7,238 nucleotides of DNA from DATGUA01 sp035301545. GTDB taxonomy: Bacteria; Bacillota; Clostridia; Tissierellales; Tissierellaceae. The stretch's first letter is position 1. The number at the start of each line of letters is the position of its first letter. Location: positions 1 to 7,238 of the forward strand of contig DATGUA010000039.1 in NCBI GenBank assembly GCA_035301545.1. The letters are read 5' to 3'. Made by a program: the position numbers and the translations under genes. The notes beneath the pieces were generated by a model. It did no database searches. It worked only from the letters and a program-made list of their open reading frames with translations, and was not told the DNA's origin. Shown here in pieces: positions 1 through 5,762 of the stretch.

Positions 1-419
1 CCTTCTTCTTCCATGTCTTCCTTTTTAATAAACTTCAAAGATGCACCATTAATACAATACCTTAATCCACCCTTATCTTTAGGACCATCAGTAAATACAT
101 GGCCTAGATGAGAATCGCCATGTTCACTTCTTACTTCTGTACGATTCATACCAAGAGATTTATCTTCTTTTTCAACTATATGATCATCTTCTAGAGGCTT
201 AGTAAAACTTGGCCATCCACATAAGGCATCATACTTATCTTTTGAAGAAAAGAGTGGTTCACCTGATACTATATCTACATATATACCTTCTTCGTAATTG
301 TCATTATATTCATGAGTAAAAGGCCTTTCAGTGGCATCTTCTTGTGTAACTTCATATTCTAAATCACTTAACTTTTCCTTAATTTCATTTTTATTTGGCT
401 TCTTATACTTTTTATCCAT
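1..419 (-). CDS. msrB: Peptide-methionine (R)-S-oxide reductase MsrB, 3' end beyond window
   Basis: Reduces methionine-R-sulfoxide in proteins (and free peptides) back to methionine in the cytoplasm, normally with thioredoxin as reductant. Hand translation from the ATG at 419-417 gives 139 codons open to the window edge. Visible family motifs are LCGWPSF (Cys67, the likely resolving Cys), RSEHGDSHLGHVF and RYCIN with the catalytic Cys122. The paired CxxC zinc ligands of other MsrB proteins are absent: those places read LFSS and SEHGDS, so this is the zinc-free type. The start follows an AAAAGGAG ribosome binding site (429-436) with a 9-nt spacer. A Met start with its own site argues for a stand-alone MsrB, not the back half of an MsrA-MsrB fusion. 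Free-standing MsrB is usually about 140-150 residues, so probably only a few C-terminal residues are missing. It is divergent from the dehydrogenase operon and shares its upstream region. Confidence 0.95.
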   Translation of the reverse strand, partial: MDKKYKKPNKNEIKEKLSDLEYEVTQEDATERPFTHEYNDNYEEGIYVDIVSGEPLFSSKDKYDALCGWPSFTKPLEDDHIVEKEDKSLGMNRTEVRSEHGDSHLGHVFTDGPKDKGGLRYCINGASLKFIKKEDMEEE

Positions 420-460
420 TTCTATCATCTCCTTTTAATATATTACCCTATAATAGTAAT

Positions 461-475
461 TTATAATAAATAAAA
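461..475. promoter_or_regulatory. Possible PerR-type box in the msrB leader
   Basis: The 15 bases TTATAATAAATAAAA match 12 of the 14 defined positions of the Bacillus PerR 7-1-7 box (TTATAATNATTATAA), with a perfect left half. It lies between the possible msrB -10 element and the msrB ribosome binding site, where a bound repressor could block transcription. Peroxide control of a methionine sulfoxide reductase would make sense. However, the region is almost all A and T, so a chance match is quite possible. Confidence 0.25.
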
Positions 476-481
476 GTAAAT

Positions 482-503
482 TTATAATTGCTTAAGATTA
501 TAA
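482..503. repeat. Inverted repeat TTATAAT-N8-ATTATAA between divergent genes
   Basis: The perfect 7-bp arms TTATAAT (482-488) and ATTATAA (497-503) flank an 8-bp spacer that contains the palindrome CTTAAG (491-496). Each arm contains a TATAAT on one strand: plus 483-488, and minus 502-497. The element could be a shared operator, or two overlapping -10 boxes facing opposite ways. Plus-strand TATAAT has a weak -35 (TTTATA, 460-465) at a 17-bp spacing. Confidence 0.3.
497..502 (-). promoter_or_regulatory. Possible -10 element of msrB
   Basis: On the minus strand this reads TATAAT, a perfect -10 hexamer, 78-83 nt upstream of the msrB start. No good -35 is found 16-18 bp upstream of it, and TATAAT is common by chance in such AT-rich DNA. 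Confidence is therefore low. Confidence 0.25.
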
Positions 504-540
504 CATAGAAGTGTTTAAAAATGATATATATGTGTATAAA

Positions 541-560
541 TATAATGAAAACGATTATCA
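541..560. promoter_or_regulatory. Candidate Fur box upstream of the pdh operon
   Basis: Positions 546-560 (TGAAAACGATTATCA) match 12 of the 14 defined positions of the Fur 7-1-7 box (TGATAATNATTATCA), and the right half-site is perfect. Aligned to the classical 19-bp iron box, 541-559 match 15 of 19. A TATAAT at 541-546 overlaps its left edge, though without a recognisable -35. The site lies 102-121 nt before the pdhA start, where Fur binding would be expected to repress the operon when iron is plentiful. The same bases also match the CcpA cre core TGaAAnCG (12 of 14 to TGWAANCGNTNWCA), so carbon catabolite control is an alternative reading. Confidence 0.45.
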
Positions 561-662
561 ATTAGAAAATTCATAATTAATAACTTATTTTCTATCATCA
601 ATGTATAAAAATAATAGTAAGACAAAATATAAATAATTTAAGTATATAAGGAGGTCACATAT

Positions 663-1745
663 ATGAAACTCAAGGATCACAATCCCCTGGATAATAAGCA
701 GTATCGTATATTAGATAAAGACGGTAAGATTGTAAATAAGGAAGAATTACCTTCCTTAAAGGACGAAGAATTAAAATATCTATATAAGACTATGTTATAT
801 TCTAGAATTATAGATAAAAGAGCTTTGTCTTATCAAAGACAAGGTAGAATGTTAACCTATGCCCCAAATACAGGCCAAGAAGCAACTCAAATAGGTAGTG
901 CTTATGCAATAGAAGAAAAAGACTGGGTAGTTCCAGCATTTAGAGAATTAGGAGCATGGTTAATTAAGGAAGTTCCTTTAAAAGATATATATTTATATTG
1001 GTATGGTAATGAATGGGGAAGTCATATCCCAGAAGGAATAAATATATTACCTGTAAATATTCCTATTGGTTCTCAATTCCAACATGCTGTAGGGATAGGT
1101 ATGGCTAATAATATTAAAGGTGAAGATAGTGTGGCTCTCACTTATATTGGTGATGGTGGAACTTCACATGGAGAATTTCATGAGGCTTTAAACTTTGCAG
1201 CAGTATATGATGCACCTGTAGTATTTATAATTCAAAACAATCAATATGCAATATCTCATCCAAGAGAAAAACAAACGGCTAGTGAAACATTAGCACAAAA
1301 AGCAATAGCTTATGGTATGCCAGGTATATTGGTAGATGGAAATGATATATTTGCTATGTATTCAGCAAGTAAATATGCTGTAGATAGAGCGAGAAAAGGC
1401 GATGGACCTACTCTTATCGAGGCCTACACTTATAGATTAGGAGCCCATACTACTTCAGATGACCCAACTATATATAGACAAGATGAAGAAGTTGAAGAAT
1501 GGAGAGAAAAAGATCCGGTAGATAGATTTAGAAAATATTTATTAGATAAAGACATAATAACGGAAAAATGGGAGGAAGAAACTAAAGAGAAGCTAGATGA
1601 AGAGGTAGTTTCAACCTTTAGATCATTAGAGGGTAATTCAGATACAAAACTTGAAGATATATTTAAATACCATTATGAAACTATGCCTCCACAGTTAGAA
1701 GAGCAATTAGAGGATTATAAAGAATTTTTACAAGGAGGTAAGTAA
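663..1745 (+). CDS. pdhA: Pyruvate dehydrogenase E1 component, alpha subunit
   Basis: With PdhB it forms the thiamine diphosphate (ThDP)-dependent E1 of a cytoplasmic 2-oxo acid dehydrogenase complex. E1 decarboxylates pyruvate and transfers the acetyl group to the lipoyl arm of E2. The 360-residue protein has the normal family length. It shows APNTGQEA (67-74), the IPEGIN stretch (122-127), and the ThDP/Mg motif starting GDGGTSHGEFHEA at 163 and closing with QNN at 191-193. The active-site loop YRLGAHTTSDDP (257-268) carries His262, and GDGPTLIE (246-253) precedes it. The start follows a perfect AAGGAGGT (648-655) with a 7-nt spacer. It is first of four tightly packed genes, and the pdhB ribosome binding site lies inside its last codons. 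The loop TSDDPT also resembles branched-chain 2-oxo acid E1, so substrate is inferred mainly from overall resemblance to Bacillus PdhA and from operon order. Confidence 0.93.
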   Translation: MKLKDHNPLDNKQYRILDKDGKIVNKEELPSLKDEELKYLYKTMLYSRIIDKRALSYQRQGRMLTYAPNTGQEATQIGSAYAIEEKDWVVPAFRELGAWLIKEVPLKDIYLYWYGNEWGSHIPEGINILPVNIPIGSQFQHAVGIGMANNIKGEDSVALTYIGDGGTSHGEFHEALNFAAVYDAPVVFIIQNNQYAISHPREKQTASETLAQKAIAYGMPGILVDGNDIFAMYSASKYAVDRARKGDGPTLIEAYTYRLGAHTTSDDPTIYRQDEEVEEWREKDPVDRFRKYLLDKDIITEKWEEETKEKLDEEVVSTFRSLEGNSDTKLEDIFKYHYETMPPQLEEQLEDYKEFLQGGK

Positions 1746-1746
1746 G

Positions 1747-2727
1747 ATGTCTAACAATTTAAATTTAATAGGAGCAGTAACCCAAGCTTTAGATAATGAG
1801 ATGGAAAAAGATGAAAGAATAGTAGTTTATGGAGAAGATGTAGGAGTTGAAGGAGGAGTATTTAGAGCGACAAAAGGATTACAGAAAAAATTTGGAGAAA
1901 AAAGAGTATTTGATACACCTTTAGCAGAAGCAGCAATAGTTGGAACGGCAGTTGGGATGGCTGTCAATGGTCTAAAACCTGTAGTAGAAATGCAGTTTTC
2001 AGGATTCTCATATCCAGCATTTAATCAAATTATATCTCATGTATCTAGAATGAGAAATAGGTCAAGAGGAGGATACAATTTACCTATGGTGATTCGTATG
2101 CCATATGGTGGGGGGATTAGAGCTTTAGAACATCATTCAGAAAGTACAGAAGCATTATATGCACAAATCCCAGGATTAAAAGTAGTCATACCATCTACAC
2201 CTTATGATGCAAAAGGATTTTTAATCTCAGCTATTCAAGATCCAGATCCTGTAATATTTATGGAACCAAAGAGAATATATAGAGCATTTAGGCAAGAAGT
2301 ACCAGAGGATCATTATGAGCTTCCTATAGGTAAAGCAAAAGTTTTACAAGAGGGAGAAGATGTAACTATAGTATCTTGGGGAGCTATGGTTAGAGATACA
2401 CAAAAAGCTATAGATATGGTAAAAGATAAAGGTATTGAACCTGAATTAATAGATCTACGTACGATTTCTCCAATTGACAGAGAAACTATTATAGAATCAG
2501 TTAAAAAAACTGGAAGAATTATAATTGTTCATGAAGCACCAAAAACATTAGGATTAGGTGCAGAACTTATGGCATTAGCAAACGAGAAGGCCTTCTTATA
2601 TTTAGAAGCACCTCCAACTAGAGTAACAGGATTTGATACGATATTCCCATTAGCAAAAGGTGAACATCATTATATACCAAGTCCTGAAAGAATTGCTAAG
2701 GCTATAGAAGATGTGGTGAAGTTTTAA
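1747..2727 (+). CDS. pdhB: Pyruvate dehydrogenase E1 component, beta subunit
   Basis: Partner of PdhA in the E1 heterotetramer. The alpha and beta subunits together build the ThDP pocket, and the beta subunit supplies the Glu that activates the cofactor. The 326-residue length is standard. Visible landmarks are YGEDVGVEGGVFRAT (28-42), DTPLAEAAIVG (56-66) with the expected catalytic Glu61, the core PYGGGIRALEHHSES (119-133) with active-site His129/His130, PGLKVVIPSTPYDAKG, and the C-terminal transketolase region with VSWGAMV and DLRTISP. The start codon is one base after the pdhA stop and has AAGGAGGT (1732-1739) at a 7-nt spacer. This near-overlap suggests matched synthesis of the two E1 chains. 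EHHSES and EPKRIYRA look like branched-chain or archaeal-type E1 beta, whereas FRQEVPE looks like Gram-positive PdhB. Confidence 0.93.
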   Translation: MSNNLNLIGAVTQALDNEMEKDERIVVYGEDVGVEGGVFRATKGLQKKFGEKRVFDTPLAEAAIVGTAVGMAVNGLKPVVEMQFSGFSYPAFNQIISHVSRMRNRSRGGYNLPMVIRMPYGGGIRALEHHSESTEALYAQIPGLKVVIPSTPYDAKGFLISAIQDPDPVIFMEPKRIYRAFRQEVPEDHYELPIGKAKVLQEGEDVTIVSWGAMVRDTQKAIDMVKDKGIEPELIDLRTISPIDRETIIESVKKTGRIIIVHEAPKTLGLGAELMALANEKAFLYLEAPPTRVTGFDTIFPLAKGEHHYIPSPERIAKAIEDVVKF

Positions 2728-2741
2728 TAGGAGGGTGAAAA

Positions 2742-4076
2742 ATGGAATTCGAATTTAAGTTTCCGGATGTTGGTGAAGGTATCCACGAAGGTACCATAGT
2801 TGAATGGTTAGTTGAAAAAGGTCAAGAAATAGAAGAAGGAGATTCTATAGCTGAAGTAGAAACTGATAAAGTAACTACAGAGATTCCATCCCCAGAAACA
2901 GGAAAAGTATTAGAATTAAAAGGTGACAAGGGCGATATAATTCATGTGGGAGATACTTTTGTAATTTTGGATATAGGTGGAGCTAGGCAAGTAGAAGAAA
3001 GAGAGGTAGGAAAAGAAGATAAGGAGCAGAAACTAGAAGGCAAAGAAAAAGAGGTTGAAGAAGAAACTGCAGGAGTAGTAGGAAAAGTAGAGGCTTCTTC
3101 AGAAATGATAGAATCAAGTACAGAAGGTAGAGAAGAAAAACCAAAAGAAAAGACTAGAAAGCAAAAGGTATTAGCAACTCCTGTAGCTAGAGCCTTAGCT
3201 AGGGACTTAAATATTGATATAAATACTGTAGTAGGTACTGGACCTAATGGTAGAGTAATGAAGGAAGATATTAGAAAAGTAAAAGAAAAAGAGTCAGAGC
3301 CAGCAGTAGAAGAAAAGATAGCTGAAAGATCTGAAGTTAACCCATTAGTATTAGAAGATGAAGAAGGTCATGAAGAATTATATGAAAGAATTCCTATTAC
3401 TAGAATTAGAAAGACTATAGCTGAAAAGATGAGCGAATCTAAGTTTACAATTCCTCACACTGTAGCTATGGATGAAATAAATATAACAAAATTAGATGAA
3501 TTTAGAAGAAGATATAAAGATCAATTAAAAGAAGAGGGAGTTAGTCTAACTTATTTACCATTTATAATTAAAGCGTCTATTAGTGCATTAAAACAGTTAC
3601 CAGAATTCAATTCATCATTAGATGAAGTTAATGATGAATTAGTTTTAAAACATTTCTACAATATAGGAATTGCTACAGATACTGAGAGAGGACTACTGGT
3701 ACCTGTGATAAAAAGTGCAGATAAAAAAAGTATTGTAGAATTAGCTAAAGATATTGTAGAGGTAAGTACAGAAGCTAGAGATAATGAATTAGATTTAGAA
3801 GATTTAAGAGGAGGAACCTTTACTGTAACTAATTATGGTTCTATAGGTGGACAATTTGCAGTACCAATAATAAATTATCCAGAAGCAGCTATATTAGGTG
3901 TAGGTAGAACAGTAGAAAAACCTATAGTTAGAGACGGTGAAATAATAATAGCTAAAATGCTTCCATTGTCATTATCATATGATCATAGAATTATAGATGG
4001 ATCTAGTGGTGCTAGATTTTTAAATATATTAAAAGAATTATTAATGGATCCAGAGATGTTATTTCTTAAATCCTAA
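2742..4076 (+). CDS. pdhC: Dihydrolipoamide acetyltransferase, E2 core of the PDH complex
   Basis: E2 forms the structural core, accepts the acetyl group on a swinging lipoyl arm and transfers it to CoA. Domain order is one lipoyl domain (about 1-78) with lipoylated Lys43 in ETDKVTTE, a linker (about 80-141), the peripheral subunit-binding domain (about 143-179, ATPVARALA to GRVMKEDI) that docks E1 or E3, a second linker (about 180-214), and the acyltransferase domain (about 215-444). The last shows NYGSIGG, YPEAAILGVG and the catalytic DHRIIDG with His415 and Asp419. At 444 residues it fits a one-lipoyl-domain E2. The first linker is mainly Glu and Lys, unlike the Ala-Pro-rich linkers of well-studied E2s. 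The start follows AGGAGGG (2729-2735) at 6 nt, 14 nt after pdhB. Lipoate must be supplied by genes not in this window. Confidence 0.93.
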   Translation: MEFEFKFPDVGEGIHEGTIVEWLVEKGQEIEEGDSIAEVETDKVTTEIPSPETGKVLELKGDKGDIIHVGDTFVILDIGGARQVEEREVGKEDKEQKLEGKEKEVEEETAGVVGKVEASSEMIESSTEGREEKPKEKTRKQKVLATPVARALARDLNIDINTVVGTGPNGRVMKEDIRKVKEKESEPAVEEKIAERSEVNPLVLEDEEGHEELYERIPITRIRKTIAEKMSESKFTIPHTVAMDEINITKLDEFRRRYKDQLKEEGVSLTYLPFIIKASISALKQLPEFNSSLDEVNDELVLKHFYNIGIATDTERGLLVPVIKSADKKSIVELAKDIVEVSTEARDNELDLEDLRGGTFTVTNYGSIGGQFAVPIINYPEAAILGVGRTVEKPIVRDGEIIIAKMLPLSLSYDHRIIDGSSGARFLNILKELLMDPEMLFLKS

Positions 4077-4092
4077 ATGGAGGGACTAACAG

Positions 4093-5475
4093 ATGGAAAA
4101 TTATGATGTAATTATAATAGGAGGAGGACCTGGAGGCTATGTAGCTGCTATAAAAGCAGCCCAGCTTGGATCAAAAGTAGCAGTAGTAGAGAAAGGTGAA
4201 TTAGGTGGAGTATGTTTAAATTGGGGATGTATACCAACAAAGACATTATTAACTACATCTAAATTATATAAAGATATATTAGGATCTCAAGAATTTGCTA
4301 TAGAAGGTATAGATAATTCTAAAATAAGTATAGATTGGAAGAAATTATTAAAACGAAAAGATAAAATAGTAAAAAGATTAGTCGGTGGAGTAAATATGCT
4401 ATTTAAAAAGAATAAGGTTGATCTTATTAAAGGAATGGCAGAGGTAATAAATAAAAATGAAGTAAAAGTTGATGATAAAGTTTATAAAACTAAAAATCTT
4501 GTAATAGCTACAGGAGCTAGAGATATATATCCTGAAATAGATGGCTTAGACAAAATGAATGAGAGAGACAAAATCCTATGCAGCAAAACAGCTTTAGAAT
4601 TAGATAAAGTACCATATGAATTAGTAGTAATAGGTGGAAATATATATAGTGTAGAATTTGCAGCTATATTTAATTCTTTAGGTTCTAATGTAGTTTTGGT
4701 TCAAGAAGATGAACAGATATTAAAAGGTATGGATAAAGAAATGGCAAAAACTTTAGAAGGACAATTAAAGAAAGATGGTATCAAGATTGTATCTAAAGCA
4801 GAATTTAAATCTATAGATAAAGAAGGATTAGTAATAAATCATAAGGATAAAGAAGAAACCTTCAAAGGAGATAAGTATTTAATTTCATGGGGAATACAAG
4901 CTAATTTAAAAGGACTAGAAAGCTTAGATTTAAAAAGAGATCATAAAGGATTTATAGAAACAGATGAAAAAATGAAAACTAATATAGAAAACATATATGC
5001 GATAGGAGATGTAATTGGTAAATACCCATTAGCCCATATAGCATCAGCAGAAGGTGTTGTAGTAGCAGAAAATATCACAGGTAAAAGCAGTAAGATGGAT
5101 TATCATTTAGCTCCGCTATTACTATACACTTCTCCAGAATTAGCAAGTGTAGGGCTTACAGAAGAACAGGCTAAAATAAAGGGATATGAAGATATAACAG
5201 TAAGTAAATTTCCATTATCAGCTAATGGAAAAGCTATGTCAGAAGGAGATACTGTAGGATTTATCAAGATGATATCTGATAATGAATATGGAGAGATTAT
5301 AGGAGTTCATATAATGTCAGATCAAGCTGGTAATATGATATCTAGTGCAGTTGCAACAATGCAGATTGAAGGTACAGTACATGATATAGCAAATACTATA
5401 CTACCACATCCAACTACTTCAGAGATATTTATGGAGGCAGCATTTGGTGCAATAGATAAGCCTATTCATATATAA
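4093..5475 (+). CDS. pdhD: Dihydrolipoamide dehydrogenase (E3) with atypical NAD site
   Basis: E3 reoxidises dihydrolipoyl-E2 through a disulfide and FAD, normally passing electrons to NAD+. The 460-residue protein lacks an N-terminal lipoyl domain. Intact parts are the FAD Rossmann motif GGGPGG (10-15), the redox disulfide CLNWGC (Cys41/Cys46), ATG (139-141), the second FAD motif YAIGD with Asp306, and the C-terminal dyad HPTTSE (His439, Glu444). The NAD side departs from the family: the usual GGGxIG reads GGNIYS (181-186), the Glu ending the next strand is Gln204, and the usual GRxPN reads GIQAN (267-271). The reading frame is clean around all three, so a frameshift does not explain this. 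NAD+ binding may be weakened or another acceptor used; that is inference. The start follows GGAGGG (4079-4084) at 8 nt, 16 nt after pdhC. It is last in the operon and is followed by a terminator. Confidence 0.9.
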   Translation: MENYDVIIIGGGPGGYVAAIKAAQLGSKVAVVEKGELGGVCLNWGCIPTKTLLTTSKLYKDILGSQEFAIEGIDNSKISIDWKKLLKRKDKIVKRLVGGVNMLFKKNKVDLIKGMAEVINKNEVKVDDKVYKTKNLVIATGARDIYPEIDGLDKMNERDKILCSKTALELDKVPYELVVIGGNIYSVEFAAIFNSLGSNVVLVQEDEQILKGMDKEMAKTLEGQLKKDGIKIVSKAEFKSIDKEGLVINHKDKEETFKGDKYLISWGIQANLKGLESLDLKRDHKGFIETDEKMKTNIENIYAIGDVIGKYPLAHIASAEGVVVAENITGKSSKMDYHLAPLLLYTSPELASVGLTEEQAKIKGYEDITVSKFPLSANGKAMSEGDTVGFIKMISDNEYGEIIGVHIMSDQAGNMISSAVATMQIEGTVHDIANTILPHPTTSEIFMEAAFGAIDKPIHI

Positions 5476-5482
5476 TATTTAT

Positions 5483-5519
5483 AAAAATAGGATAGCAAAT
5501 ATTTGTTATTCTATTTTTT
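5483..5519. terminator. Rho-independent terminator after pdhD, probably bidirectional
   Basis: A 16-bp hairpin begins 8 nt after the pdhD stop. Its arms run AAAAATAGGATAGC and onward (from 5483) and back to CTATTTTT (ending 5518), with two G-U pairs and the four-base loop ATAT (5499-5502). On the plus strand the stem ends in a run of six T. Because the stem starts in A5, the minus strand also ends in a T-run, so it could stop transcription of the convergent deacetylase gene too. Confidence 0.75.
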
Positions 5520-5538
5520 ATTAATAAAAAATTTATAA

Positions 5539-5555
5539 ATAAAAGAATCTTTTAT
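5539..5555. repeat. Small palindrome ATAAAAGA-A-TCTTTTAT
   Basis: Perfect 8-bp arms (5539-5546 and 5548-5555) surround a single A. The sequence TTTTATAG at its right edge (5550-5557) recurs at 5566-5573. It lies between convergent genes with no promoter function evident, and could be chance in this base composition. Confidence 0.3.
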
Positions 5556-5593
5556 AGTCTTAGGATTTTATAGAAATATTAGGTACAAAATTG

Positions 5594-5684
5594 TATGGTT
5601 ATAATGTAAAGAAATTTAATAAGAGAGGGTTAAATTATTTGATAATTTATCTAGTAATTTAACCTATCTATTAATACAACCATA
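5594..5684. repeat. Imperfect 91-nt inverted repeat in the convergent intergenic region
   Basis: The core hairpin is 5627-5665: the perfect 10-bp arms GGTTAAATTA (5628-5637) and TAATTTAACC (5655-5664) continue inward through GATA/TATC to a three-base loop at 5645-5647. Outside the core there is patchy pairing (AGA/TCT, AAT/ATT), then a 7-bp outer pair, TATGGTT (5594-5600) with AACCATA (5678-5684). Neither strand has a T-run after the stem, so it does not look like an ordinary terminator. With the terminator and a small palindrome it makes up most of the recognisable content of the 287-nt gap 5476-5762, in which no gene was seen. It could be a small structured RNA, a short non-coding repeat element or a transcription barrier. 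Confidence 0.5.
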
Positions 5685-5762
5685 TTTATTTAATAAGCTG
5701 AAAGACTTTATCTATTTTTGAAATATATAAGATTATTTATAAAAGCAAATTAGCTTAGGAAT

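Noticed and set aside
1..419. C-terminal half of an MsrA-MsrB fusion
   Set aside because: The MsrB part begins at an ATG with its own well-spaced ribosome binding site, and no MsrA-like sequence lies upstream of it.
619..648. Promoter AAGACA / TATATA close to pdhA
   Set aside because: Both boxes are weak and the transcript would begin inside or just after the ribosome binding site at 648-655.
420..662. Sigma-54 (-24/-12) promoter, as found before acetoin dehydrogenase operons
   Set aside because: No GG-N10-GC arrangement is present anywhere in the region and no AcoR-like activator gene is in the window, which also argues against an acetoin operon.
420..662. Riboswitch or T-box leader for the pdh operon
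   Set aside because: The leader is almost all A and T, with no stable stems, no T-box sequence and no terminator before pdhA.
420..662. Rex (redox) operator before a redox operon
   Set aside because: No sequence close to TTGTTAA-N4-TTAACAA was found on either strand.
4630..4905. Frameshift or sequencing error causing the odd E3 NAD motifs
   Set aside because: The flanking residues align to the family in the same frame on both sides, the changes are isolated substitutions (for example ATA where AGA would give Arg), and no other frame restores GGGxIG.
5627..5665. Intrinsic terminator for the deacetylase gene
   Set aside because: No T-run follows the stem on the minus strand; the bidirectional hairpin at 5483-5518 is the better candidate.
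5594..5684. MITE or other insertion element
   Set aside because: No clear target-site duplication or recognisable terminal repeats of a known family, and no second copy in the window; recorded only as an inverted repeat.
5704..5731. Hairpin TTATCTATTT / AAATATATAAG just past the deacetylase stop
   Set aside because: It is weak, all A-T apart from one pair, contains a mismatch or bulge, and has no T-run; too poor to annotate.
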